DNA of 64,000 nt from Rickettsia bellii RML369-C (GTDB lineage Bacteria > Pseudomonadota > Alphaproteobacteria > Rickettsiales > Rickettsiaceae): contig NC_007940.1 in NCBI RefSeq assembly GCF_000012385.1, positions 248,001-312,000 on the forward strand. Reading direction: 5' to 3'. A model generated the notes under the pieces. That model did no database searches. It saw nothing but the letters and a program-made list of their open reading frames with translations, and was not told the origin of the DNA. Shown one piece after another: positions 1 through 7,993 of the stretch (its first letter is position 1; each line of letters begins with the position of its first letter). A program made the position numbers and the translations under genes.

Positions 1-1640
1 AGCATAAAATAGTTTATAAAAATGTATTTTTCGAGGTATATGGTATACCAGTTTTTTACTTACCATATTTTTTTCATCCAACTCCGTCAGCTCCTGCTTC
101 CTCAGGTCTACTAGTGCCAGATGTGAAGAATGGAAGATTTGGAGTGCCTCTATATTTGCGTGCAAAACCTAATATGGATTTTACATTAACTCCAAGAGTT
201 TTTAATAAAGACCCAATTTTTGAGCTAGAAGGGCGTTATAGACCAAATAATACCGATAATATAAGTTTTGATGGTAGTTATGGTAGACTACCTTATCTTC
301 TAGAAAAAAATGGAGATAAAATAAAGGATAAAAAAATCTCTTCCTATCATTATATTGTAAATGGTAATTTTTATAGTAGTGATAAAGTTTATAATTATGG
401 TTTTAAAGCAGAGCGTACGTCTGATAAAGCTTATTTAAAAAATTATTATAATAACTATGCTTCATACCTAACTTCTAGGGTATTTTTAAATAAAATTCAT
501 AAGGCGGATTATTTTCAGATAGAAGCTTTAACTTCGCAAGGGTTAGGTAGTAATGATAGTAGATCTAACTATCCGCTAGTATTACCAAAAATCACTACAA
601 AAAATGTAATAAGTCTAAATGATGACGAAAGTAGGCATATCGTTATCGAAAATAACACTTCAATGTATAAAGAAAGGATAGGAAAGCAGCTTACTAGAAC
701 TTCTCTACAATTATCTTATATTCATAATCTTATGACTTCTTCGGGACAAATTTTTGAGTTTGTTGCTCGGGATAGAGGAGATTTTTATATAACAAAACAG
801 GCTTATTTTGAGAGAACAAGATCAGCTAAATCGCTTCAACGTAATATACCAGAATTTCAAACTTTATGGCGTTATCCATTCGCAGGTGCTATAACAAAAA
901 CAATAAATGTACTTATTGAGCCGATAGTTTCTTTTACTATAGGGCGTAAATTATCCAGTAAAGATATGAAGTTTGTTATAATTGATCCTATAAAATATGA
1001 GCTATCAGGAAAAAACCTCTTCTTATCAAATCGTTATAGCGGTATTGATTGCCATGATTTTGGTAATAGATTAAATTATGGTTTAAACGCTAGTTTTGCT
1101 AAAGAACAAAATTATTTAAGATTGTTTTTAGGTCAGTCTCTTAATACTAGATATAGTGTATATCAGAAAGCAAGTGATACTGAAAATGTTGGTAAAATTT
1201 CAGGAAATATTTATGATAATTTAGAATTATTTTATGATTTCCGAAAAAATAGATATTTTAAGCCTATACGTGATGAGGTAGGAGCTAATTTATATTATGG
1301 TAGAATAAGTTTAACCGGGAGTCTTATTCAGCTTACAAATCTTAAAAAGTATTATAGAGCAGAAGAGATGCAGCTTTCAAGTAATCGAGCAAGACAATTT
1401 TACGGAAATGTCAATTACCAATTGACAGATAATTGGTCTGTTGGAATTGGTGGACGTATTGATCTTTCAAAAGGCTCAGCAGATTTATTGACTAGGATTA
1501 TTAGAGTGACATATGCTAAAGATTGTGTTAGAATCGCAACTAAGATTTATTCTGATTATTTATCCGATGAAAGTAGAGGAATTAAAAAAACTAAATCCTC
1601 GTTTACTATTTCTGTTGGTTTAAGAGTCCTGAATATGTAG
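1..1640 (+). CDS. lptD: LPS-assembly protein LptD, 3' part (5' end outside window)
   Basis: LptD is the outer-membrane beta-barrel that inserts LPS into the outer leaflet. The reading frame is already open at base 3 and runs without a stop into the annotated part, so the gene starts before the window. The first residues visible (VYGIPVFYLPYFFHPTPS) are the typical LptD segment just before the barrel. The remaining ~500 residues are rich in alternating aromatic and polar residues, as in barrel strands, and end near a Ser/Val-Gly-Leu-Arg terminal strand. An internal ATG at 114 should not be taken as the start. The SurA-like gene downstream repeats the lptD-surA order of many proteobacteria. Confidence 0.88.
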   Translation, partial: HKIVYKNVFFEVYGIPVFYLPYFFHPTPSAPASSGLLVPDVKNGRFGVPLYLRAKPNMDFTLTPRVFNKDPIFELEGRYRPNNTDNISFDGSYGRLPYLLEKNGDKIKDKKISSYHYIVNGNFYSSDKVYNYGFKAERTSDKAYLKNYYNNYASYLTSRVFLNKIHKADYFQIEALTSQGLGSNDSRSNYPLVLPKITTKNVISLNDDESRHIVIENNTSMYKERIGKQLTRTSLQLSYIHNLMTSSGQIFEFVARDRGDFYITKQAYFERTRSAKSLQRNIPEFQTLWRYPFAGAITKTINVLIEPIVSFTIGRKLSSKDMKFVIIDPIKYELSGKNLFLSNRYSGIDCHDFGNRLNYGLNASFAKEQNYLRLFLGQSLNTRYSVYQKASDTENVGKISGNIYDNLELFYDFRKNRYFKPIRDEVGANLYYGRISLTGSLIQLTNLKKYYRAEEMQLSSNRARQFYGNVNYQLTDNWSVGIGGRIDLSKGSADLLTRIIRVTYAKDCVRIATKIYSDYLSDESRGIKKTKSSFTISVGLRVLNM

Positions 1641-1765
1641 TATACTCGTTTTATTTGAAAAATTGGCTACGTTGTCTTTTGCTGATAATCCTCACGTACT
1701 ATATGTATGCTCCGGTTATCATCTGGGGGACGCCTTGCTCTTTTCCAAATAAAACTTCGTCTACT
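1641..1765. repeat. Rickettsial palindromic element, class with tcgttttatttg ends
   Basis: This ~125-bp imperfect palindrome lies directly after the lptD stop. Its ends (actcgttttatttg and caaataaaacttcgtcta) recur, inverted, at 43660-43781, and a diverged relative lies at 3165-3297. Each copy has a middle with cctcacgtac-like and gctccg-like pieces. It probably folds as a hairpin in the lptD transcript. I see no gene in it. Confidence 0.7.
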
Positions 1766-1803
1766 AAATTGTATTAATATTACATAATATTACAGAGTTA
1801 AAT

Positions 1804-2688
1804 ATGAAAAAATTATTACTAATAATTACTGTTTTTTTTACATGTAGTGCGGTTGCTGAAACATCAAATATAGTGGCACTTGTAAATAATGAACCGATTA
1901 CTCTTAATGAGTTTCGTGCCAGAAAAAAAATGATCATGGCATTAAACAATGTTGAGGAGGTAACACCTGCTCAGAATAAGCAGTTAAGTGATATAGCTAT
2001 AAAAAGCTTGATTGATGAATCTTTACTTTTCCAATATTATGGTGATAAAGAAATTTCACAAGAAGAAATAGATAACGCTATCAAATCTATTGAAGATCGT
2101 AACAAAATGCCTCATGGCTCTCTTCTTCAATATTTAAAAAGTAGATCGGTTAATCCTGATAGCTTTATTTCCCAAATTAAGTCTGAACTAATCAAAATGA
2201 ATGTTTTATCAGGTTTATCAAGGTCAGTACAAGTAAGTAATAAAGAAATAGATGTAGCAATTTTATCTAGCGATCAAAAAGAAGTAGAAGTGTCAATGCA
2301 GATTTTTACCTCTAAAGATAAGAGTGATAAAACTTTTGCACAGATGAATAATTTAAAAAGTAAGTTAAAGAACTGTTCAGATGTTAAGAAATCTCTTTAT
2401 GAAAATTTCGCAACAATGACAGTAATTACTGATAAGCTTAGTAAAATAGAAGAAGCCAAGCAAACTATAGTAAAAGACTTGAACCCTAATCAAACAAGTA
2501 ATGTTTTTGAAAAATATAATGAGTTTGAGATAGTGCAGGTATGTACTAAAAAAATCTTAAACATTAGCGAAGACGAAAATAATTATGTGGTAAATTTCCT
2601 GACAAATAAAAAGATTTCTCAAAAAGCTCAGAAATTTTTCGAAGATATGCATAAGAAGGCATATATAAAAATAACTCTCCCGTCTTAG
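1804..2688 (+). CDS. SurA-like periplasmic chaperone (SurA N-terminal domain protein)
   Basis: This is a 294-residue exported protein. Residues 1-18 form a signal peptide (MKKLLLIITVFFTCSAVA). Residues ~22-150 resemble the SurA N-terminal chaperone domain, with the opening IVALVNNEPITLNEF and the LIDESLLFQYYGDKEIS segment. I cannot see a clear parvulin prolyl-isomerase domain after it: the length is well below E. coli SurA (about 430), and residues 170-294 are Lys/Asn-rich and poorly conserved. It lies downstream of lptD, separated by an RPE, so it may assist folding of LptD and other barrel proteins in the periplasm. The start is fixed by the signal peptide. Chaperone function is inferred from family and position. 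Confidence 0.75.
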   Translation: MKKLLLIITVFFTCSAVAETSNIVALVNNEPITLNEFRARKKMIMALNNVEEVTPAQNKQLSDIAIKSLIDESLLFQYYGDKEISQEEIDNAIKSIEDRNKMPHGSLLQYLKSRSVNPDSFISQIKSELIKMNVLSGLSRSVQVSNKEIDVAILSSDQKEVEVSMQIFTSKDKSDKTFAQMNNLKSKLKNCSDVKKSLYENFATMTVITDKLSKIEEAKQTIVKDLNPNQTSNVFEKYNEFEIVQVCTKKILNISEDENNYVVNFLTNKKISQKAQKFFEDMHKKAYIKITLPS

Positions 2689-2700
2689 TTGTAGCAATAT

Positions 2701-2860
2701 CATACCGTGGGATCGAAAAACGTCTTTGATGTGTTATCCCGTGGCTTGGGAACTAGATCCAGTAAAAAATACGGAGTATTTTTTATTATTTTTCTGGATA
2801 CCACGGTTAAGTTGCGGTATGACAGGGGTAAGCTTTTTGGACAAGCCGCAGGATGACAAT
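2701..2860. repeat. Rickettsial palindromic element (tgtcatcccgtgg class)
   Basis: The left arm ttatcccgtggcttggga (2733 onward) and the right arm near 2794-2823 (ctggataccacgg ... gcggtatgac) form a large imperfect inverted repeat around an A/T-rich spacer. The same arms recur across the window. The right tip here reads gcggtatgac, the variant that best fits the IS110 guide described below. The repeat keeps the frame of the next gene open upstream, which creates a false N-terminal extension for it. Confidence 0.75.
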
Positions 2861-2896
2861 AGTAAACACAATAACCCTATTTCAAAAAATAATATT

Positions 2897-3166
2897 ATGT
2901 CTCCAAAATTCATGAAGTTTTATGAAAAATACATGACTGTAGTAGGTACAGTTGGTAATTTCATGTTTTACGTACAAGCTCATAAAATTTTTACCTGTAA
3001 ATCGGCAGCATCTGTATCACTTCCTGCTTTTACTATAAGTGCTGTTGCTTTAAGTAGTTGGTTACTATACGGCATTTTAATAAAAAATACTCCTATCATA
3101 ATTGCAAATATAGTAGGCTTTATTGGTGCATTACTTGTTTTAGTAGCTATAATATTACATACTTGA
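2897..3166 (+). CDS. SemiSWEET/MtN3 family small sugar transporter
   Basis: An 89-residue membrane protein with three hydrophobic segments (about 12-30, 42-60 and 66-86), the layout of bacterial SemiSWEET (PQ-loop) proteins that work as dimers and move small sugars. Visible family features are KIFTCKSAASVSLPAF (the S-x-VSLPxF segment after helix 1), SSWLLYGILIKN, and a final helix beginning with PIIIANIVGF. I chose ATG 2897. The frame is open back to 2726, but that part is palindromic-repeat sequence. No clear Shine-Dalgarno is seen. The stop lies at the edge of the next RPE. The substrate is unknown; uptake of host sugars is an inference. Confidence 0.78.
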   Translation: MSPKFMKFYEKYMTVVGTVGNFMFYVQAHKIFTCKSAASVSLPAFTISAVALSSWLLYGILIKNTPIIIANIVGFIGALLVLVAIILHT

Positions 3167-3297
3167 TCAATTTCAAAAATTGGCGGCAATGTCTTGTAAG
3201 TCCTCTGGTGCTCACGTTACTTGCGTGTACGCTCCGCTCCTCGGCTTACAATCTCCTTGCTCTTTTTGAAATTGATCTTCGTCTGCTTTTCATATTT
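3165..3297. repeat. Rickettsial palindromic element between SemiSWEET and der
   Basis: An imperfect palindrome with ends gatcaatttcaaaaa and tttttgaaattgatctt, and inner arms around cttgtaag...cttacaa. It shares the cttcgtct tail and the gctcacgt / acgctccg middle with the elements at 1641 and 43660. It overlaps the end of the SemiSWEET gene and leaves an open frame running into der. Confidence 0.65.
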
Positions 3298-3313
3298 GTA
3301 TTGTATAAACATA

Positions 3314-4672
3314 ATGACTAAAAAAATTATTGCCAAAAAGATTATTGCCTTAGTAGGGCGTCCAAATGTTGGTAAATCAACGCTGTTTAATCGCTTAAGT
3401 ATGCGTAAAAAAGCTATTGTTCATGATCTGCCCGGCGTTACTAGAGATAGGAAATATACGGATGGCAGAATTGGCTCGTTTGAGTTTTCGCTTATTGATA
3501 CGCCAGGGCTCGAAGAAAATCCTGATAGCTTTGGTAAAAGGCTAATGGAGCAGACTACTAAAGCGATAAATGAAGCAGATTTGATTTGCTTTATGGTGGA
3601 TAGTAGAAGCGGAATATTGCCTGATGATAAATTACTTAGCGATTTTGTTAGAAAATATAATAAGCCGGCGGTCTTGGTAATTAACAAATGCGAAAAGGCT
3701 TTTGATTTCGATAAGGAATATTACAAGCTTGGATTTGATAGCATGGTTGCTATCTCTGCTGAGCATGGTACAGGAATGATTGATTTATATGATGAAATTA
3801 TTGCCAAACTGCCCGAAGAAGATTCAGCAGAAGCAGAAATACATGACCCAATTAAAGGGGATTGTCTGCAAATAGTTGTAAGCGGTAGACCTAATGCTGG
3901 TAAATCTACTTTCATAAATGCTTTAATTAACGATGAAAGATTACTAACCGGACCGGAAGCAGGAATTACTCGTGAATCGATTGAAATTGATTGGCAATAT
4001 AAAGGTAATCATATCAAACTGATTGATACGGCAGGACTTCGTAAAAAAGCTACTATTACAGAATCTTTAGAAAAATTATCAGCATCAGACGCTATTAATA
4101 GCATCAAATTTGCTAATACTGTGATTTTAATGATTGATGCCTTATCGCCTTTGAAGCAGCAAGATTTAAACATTGCAAGCCATGTAGCAAATGAAGGGCG
4201 AAGCATCGTTATAGTAGTCAATAAATGGGATCTAATTAAAGAATCAGAGAAAGAAGCATTTAAAGAAGAGTTTTATTATCAGATAAATACTACTTTGCCT
4301 CAGGTTAAAGGCGTTCCTGCCTTGTTTATCTCAGCAAAAAATAAACAAAATATAGCCGATGTATTGGATAGCTGTATTAAGATTTATAAAACTTGGAATA
4401 AAAAAATAACTACCAGCAAATTAAATGAGTGGCTTAATTTTACTACCGAAGCACATCCATTGCCATTGCAAAAAGGCGGCAAGCGAGTACGTGTAAAATA
4501 TATGACTCAAACAAAAACTAGACCGCCTACATTCAAATTATTTTCCAATAATCCAGAAAAAATTACCGATAGCTACACAAGATATTTGGTGAATAATATG
4601 CGTGAAGCTTTCGATATGCCAGGTGTTCCTATTAGATTCAATTATATAAAAACCAAGAACCCTTACGTATAA
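3314..4672 (+). CDS. der: Ribosome-assembly GTPase Der (EngA)
   Basis: Der is an essential double GTPase acting in maturation of the 50S subunit in the cytoplasm. Both G domains are complete. The first has ALVGRPNVGKST, DTPG and NKCE at about residues 12-150. The second, from ~185, has SGRPNAGKST, DTAG and NKWD. The C-terminal KH-like domain ends the protein with RVRVKYMTQTKTRPPTF and FDMPGVPIRF. The length of 452 is normal. I chose ATG 3314 (MTKKIIAKKIIAL); the same frame is open 31 codons further up only because the upstream RPE has no stop. No sign of damage. Confidence 0.95.
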   Translation: MTKKIIAKKIIALVGRPNVGKSTLFNRLSMRKKAIVHDLPGVTRDRKYTDGRIGSFEFSLIDTPGLEENPDSFGKRLMEQTTKAINEADLICFMVDSRSGILPDDKLLSDFVRKYNKPAVLVINKCEKAFDFDKEYYKLGFDSMVAISAEHGTGMIDLYDEIIAKLPEEDSAEAEIHDPIKGDCLQIVVSGRPNAGKSTFINALINDERLLTGPEAGITRESIEIDWQYKGNHIKLIDTAGLRKKATITESLEKLSASDAINSIKFANTVILMIDALSPLKQQDLNIASHVANEGRSIVIVVNKWDLIKESEKEAFKEEFYYQINTTLPQVKGVPALFISAKNKQNIADVLDSCIKIYKTWNKKITTSKLNEWLNFTTEAHPLPLQKGGKRVRVKYMTQTKTRPPTFKLFSNNPEKITDSYTRYLVNNMREAFDMPGVPIRFNYIKTKNPYV

Positions 4673-4673
4673 G

Positions 4674-5364
4674 GTCATTGCGAGGAAAAACTGTAAGTTT
4701 CGACGAAGCAATCTTAGGAGTCAAGATACTACTTCATGAGATTGCCACGCTCCCTTTGATCGCGTAGCTTATGACGGAAAAATTGATATACAAAGCCTCT
4801 CCCTCGCAATGACGCTAATTTCTCAAAACAATAAACCATTCCATAAATCCGATAAAAATTCCTCTACTATTTTTTCTTTAAAAATATTTAATTTTAATAC
4901 TAATTTAGCGTGCCACTACAAATTAGTATTACTATTTTGTAGCATAGCACCAAATAGTATACTAATATTTTACTTGCTCCCTTTTTGGGATCTTAATATT
5001 ATAAAATATAATCGACTTTGCTGTATGGCTCAAGAAAATCTCACAATGTCATTCCTAGCTAAAAGCAGGAATCCAGAAAAATTACAAATGAGCAAGTTTT
5101 TTGGGTTAAAAGTTCGAATTTCGCTTTATGCTAGATTCCTGCTTTCGCAGGAATGACATCATAAGAACGTCTTCATCGAGCCATCCAGAAAACTAGGAAA
5201 ACTTTCCGATACTATTGATTTGTAGGAACTCATGCAGAATATAGCTTCAATCGATAAGGTTTATACATGAAATTTTGCGAGTCTCGATTGTGCTCACGTA
5301 TTTTTATACGCTCCGCAATCTCGCTCGGTATTGTTGCGTGGATCGAAAAGCACTTTCAATGTCA
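4674..5364. repeat. Gene-free stretch with several rickettsial palindromes
   Basis: About 690 bp without a credible gene. 4674-4813 is an element with ends gtcattgcgagg and ccctcgcaatgac; the same class is at 25438, and inside two genes at 12232 and 37411. 5047-5159 is an element with ends gtcattcctagct and gctttcgcaggaatgac. 5277-5364 is half of a third palindrome, ending in gatcgaaaag...gtcat, which the IS110 copy interrupts. The stretch 4814-5046 is A/T-rich with no motif I recognise. A 115-codon open frame across it (4809-5156) is repeat-derived and not supported. Confidence 0.7.
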
Positions 5365-6322
5365 TCAACTATGTTTTAAATTAAAAAGAAGAGATTTTAA
5401 TTTAGCATTAGCGATGACAATAATTTTACGCATTAAAGCGGTAAGAGCGACCATTTTCTTTTTACCATTGTTAATGAGTCGCTCATAAAAGAGTCTTAAA
5501 CCAGAAGTCTTGCTATTACGGGCTGACATAGCAGCAAGGAATAGTATAGGCTTGACTCCTGCTCTACCATGTCCTACCTTTCTATATCCTTGATATTTAC
5601 CACTATCATTAGCTTTTGGAGCAAGCCCTGCAAGAGAAGCAATCTGCCGTCTTGTTAACTTCCCTAACTCCGGTAATAATATTAATAACTCAAAAGCAAC
5701 TATATTACCAATGCCATTTATCTCTTTCAATATCTCATGCTTTGCTTTTAACAGCTGATCTGATGATATAATCACTTCTACCTGATTAGTAATCTCTGTA
5801 ATTTGATTACTTAAAACATCTATCATATTTATACAGCTATTTTTAACAAACTTATCTGTATTTGCTTGTTGTAATCTATTCTTTTCGGCAACTAACATTT
5901 GCTTTAAATCATTCCGTCTTTGTACTAACCGAAAATAATTGTATATTTTGTTTTGATTCAGGCTTAAATACTTCAAGCTTATCTGCTCGCTCCTTACCAT
6001 ATAATCCTAATGCTTTAGCATCTAACTTATCTGTTTTTGCACTATTACCATATGATCTGATAAAATTCTTTACCTTTCTTGCATCTGCTCTATGTACTAC
6101 ATAACCTCTTTCACATAAGCTATACAATAACTCTAGTTCATATCCGCCTGTTGTTTCAACTACAGTTAGAGAGTTTGCTAAAATATCCTTATTATCATTA
6201 ATAAATTCAAATATACCGGAACTTGTATTCTCATATTCTTTTGTATCTTTTATGCCCTCTATTCCTACTACAAAATTATATTTTCCTATATCAATTCCTA
6301 TATGTTTGTGATATTTTATCAT
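5365..6322 (-). pseudogene. IS110-family transposase, frameshifted copy
   Basis: The gene is split into an N-terminal part (5909-6322, with DEDD residues D11, E56, D98, D101) and a C-terminal part (through 5365, with the LAGLAPKANDSGKYQG serine region). Compared with the two intact copies there is one extra A in the run at 5932-5935 (gaaaataatt against gaaataatt), right after the codons for QLF. The first frame then ends after seven wrong residues. Slippage in a run of only four A is unlikely to restore much protein, so I call it a pseudogene. Confidence 0.9.
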
Positions 6323-6571
6323 ATGTACCTCGAGATTTTATATTGTTTAGGATTGTAATCGGGCGTGCTTATCGCATCCCTTCCAACTATTCAAACTTCT
6401 CGAGAGTCGGGCTATAGTACCTTGATGACTCCGGTCGTATAAAACCTACTATACCGTGACGGTCGCTTATGCCCGCTTAATACCCTATATCATTATATAG
6501 GGTATTAACACTCTCTTATAAATGTTTATATTACATTTATAACTTATATTATATCACTTTCTTTTCTTACA
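5366..6571 (-). mobile_element. IS110-family insertion sequence, copy 1 (decayed)
   Basis: Almost base-for-base equal to copies at 29650-30854 and 49596-50800. It is 1206 bp rather than 1205 because of one extra A that breaks the transposase. The right end abuts gtcAT of a palindromic element at 5364-5365. The left end abuts accgtggcttgc of the same class of element, but the AT present at that junction in the other two copies is missing here. There are no terminal inverted repeats, as usual for IS110. It is probably unable to move without a transposase from another copy. Confidence 0.9.
6327..6541 (-). ncRNA. Predicted bridge RNA of IS110 copy 1
   Basis: The same ~215-nt sequence as in copy 3 (49626-49840), here on the minus strand between the element's left end and the transposase start. 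The four guide segments are unchanged. The mobile-element logic is explained at copy 3. Exact ends are inferred from the TATAAT at 6548-6553 (minus strand) and from the transposase start. Confidence 0.6.
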
Positions 6572-6709
6572 ACCGTGGCTTGCTAACTAGATCCAGAAAA
6601 TAATAAAAAATACTAATTTTATTAGTATTTTTAACTGGCTCTAGTTCATAAATCACGGGATGACAGGGGAAAATGATCCACGCAGGCAACGCCACCACGG
6701 GATGACACG
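6572..6709. repeat. Rickettsial palindrome targeted by IS110 copy 1
   Basis: The arms accgtggcttgctaactag and ctagttcataaatcacggg face each other around an internal tactaattttattagta hairpin and end in gatgac at 6664. A further half-repeat (tgatccacgcagg ... cacgggatgac) runs to the next gene. The same ~93-bp palindrome borders IS110 copies 2 and 3 at the same end. Confidence 0.75.
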
Positions 6710-7585
6710 CTACCTACTAATCCTTGCTATACAAATCCTTTCAGTGATTTCTTTTAGTTTTTCTATTTGCTCAATAAGATAAAGTAATTGTTCTTTTGTG
6801 ATCTTATAATTTTTATCATATCGTGCATCAACATAAGCTTTTTTTAACAACTCGAAACATTCTTTTTGTTCAGGCGTTGCAATAGGAAAAACTTGTAATA
6901 ACTCACTGCTATAATTTTCTGCCATACTACTTAGTTTTTCTAAATCATGTAACTTCGGCTTATAATTAGAAAAAACTAATAAAATAGCATTATAGAAACT
7001 TTCGGTAGCTTGATGAAGATAAAAAGCACTTATATTGAGATGGTTTCTCTCAATTGGGTATTTACAATCAATAAAAAAACCGCATCCTTTTTCAAACCAA
7101 TAATTATAATCATCTTGAGCTATTTCTTTCATCTCGCTCCAAGGTAAATCTTTAGCCTCGCTTAAAATATATTCACCACTATCATACAAAAGAATACCTT
7201 CTTTTTTAATATCGGTATAGAAATAACGTCCTTTTTCTAACTGTCTATTTATTTCTTCTATTGATTCAAGAATTATAGATATCCGTGAATCATACGGAAT
7301 AATTTGTTTAGGGTTTATTACTCCTGTCTTTATTAATCTTTTATATATATTATCTTCTAAATTTAAAGTAGCATGACCTTTATACTTACCTTTTTTCAAA
7401 ATAATCAAAATATCTGTATCGCTATGATAGCCGTTAGGTAGATCACGTACCCAATCACCTCTAGCAAAAGAGCCGTACAAGATAATCATAGCGATTTTAT
7501 CTTGTGCGAGTTCTAAAATTTGTTGCACTATAAAATTTAGCCTGCCCCTAATATGTAAAGAGCGTTCAGGTAGTTCGGTTTTCAT
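6710..7585 (-). CDS. MNT nucleotidyltransferase-HEPN fusion protein
   Basis: A 291-residue two-domain protein. Residues ~25-115 are a minimal nucleotidyltransferase domain with the signature GSFARGDW, then DTDILIIL, giving the G-S...D-x-D metal-binding motif. Residues ~145-285 are helical and HEPN-like (FYLHQATESFYNAILL and LHDLEKLSS). MNT and HEPN proteins usually form a toxin-antitoxin pair in which the MNT partner AMPylates or shields the HEPN RNase; here they are one chain, so self-control in cis is possible. The canonical HEPN RNase motif R-x4-6-H is not obvious. Its start codon is a plain ATG. It stands alone between RPE-rich gaps. Confidence 0.75.
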   Translation of the reverse strand: MKTELPERSLHIRGRLNFIVQQILELAQDKIAMIILYGSFARGDWVRDLPNGYHSDTDILIILKKGKYKGHATLNLEDNIYKRLIKTGVINPKQIIPYDSRISIILESIEEINRQLEKGRYFYTDIKKEGILLYDSGEYILSEAKDLPWSEMKEIAQDDYNYWFEKGCGFFIDCKYPIERNHLNISAFYLHQATESFYNAILLVFSNYKPKLHDLEKLSSMAENYSSELLQVFPIATPEQKECFELLKKAYVDARYDKNYKITKEQLLYLIEQIEKLKEITERICIARISR

Positions 7586-7993
7586 TGAAATATTTATTTT
7601 CTATAGCCAAGGTGGTGTTACCTGCTTCTTATGTAATTCCTGCATAGGCACATGTGTGTCAACTTAAGGATCGGTGTCATATTGTGGCGACATTGCCCGC
7701 ATGGATCGGTTTTCCAATTGTCATCCCGTGATTTATTTCACGGGATCCAGTTAAAAATTATAAAATAATTTTTTCATATAAATCATCCCATTTTTTATAA
7801 TATTTGAAGTTTCTTCAATATATAATGTACCATTATGCTGGCTTGCTAGTATATATACATAATATTGTTTCATTATATTATTAAAATTAAAAGCTCGATT
7901 TCTCTCGCTTTATGCTGGATACTGCGATCAAGTCGCGGGATGACAACAGGAAAATTGATCCACGCGGGCAATGCTTCCTCACAATGACGTATA
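7586..7993. repeat. Gene-free gap with rickettsial palindromes downstream of rne
   Basis: About 400 bp. At 7637-7670 there is a half-arm (cataggcacatgtgtgtcaac) of the outer palindrome class seen complete at 36925. At 7719-7944 there is a large element with ends tgtcatcccgtgatt and gtcgcgggatgac and the aaaagctcgat...ctcgctttat segment shared with other copies. The middle (7770-7870) is plain A/T-rich. Hairpins here could serve as the 3' end of the rne transcript. Confidence 0.65.

Noticed and set aside
2726..2896. Longer N-terminus for the SemiSWEET protein
   Set aside because: The extra 57 residues are translated repeat sequence and the family protein starts near MSPKF.
3221..3313. Longer N-terminus for Der
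   Set aside because: The upstream frame is open only through an RPE; family length and the first G-motif fit the ATG at 3314.
4809..5156. 115-codon open frame after der
   Set aside because: About half of it is palindromic-element DNA and the rest is A/T-rich with no motif; no ribosome site.
5932..5935. Programmed frameshift to make the copy 1 transposase
   Set aside because: The other two copies are in one frame without the extra A, and the A-run is too short for efficient slippage.
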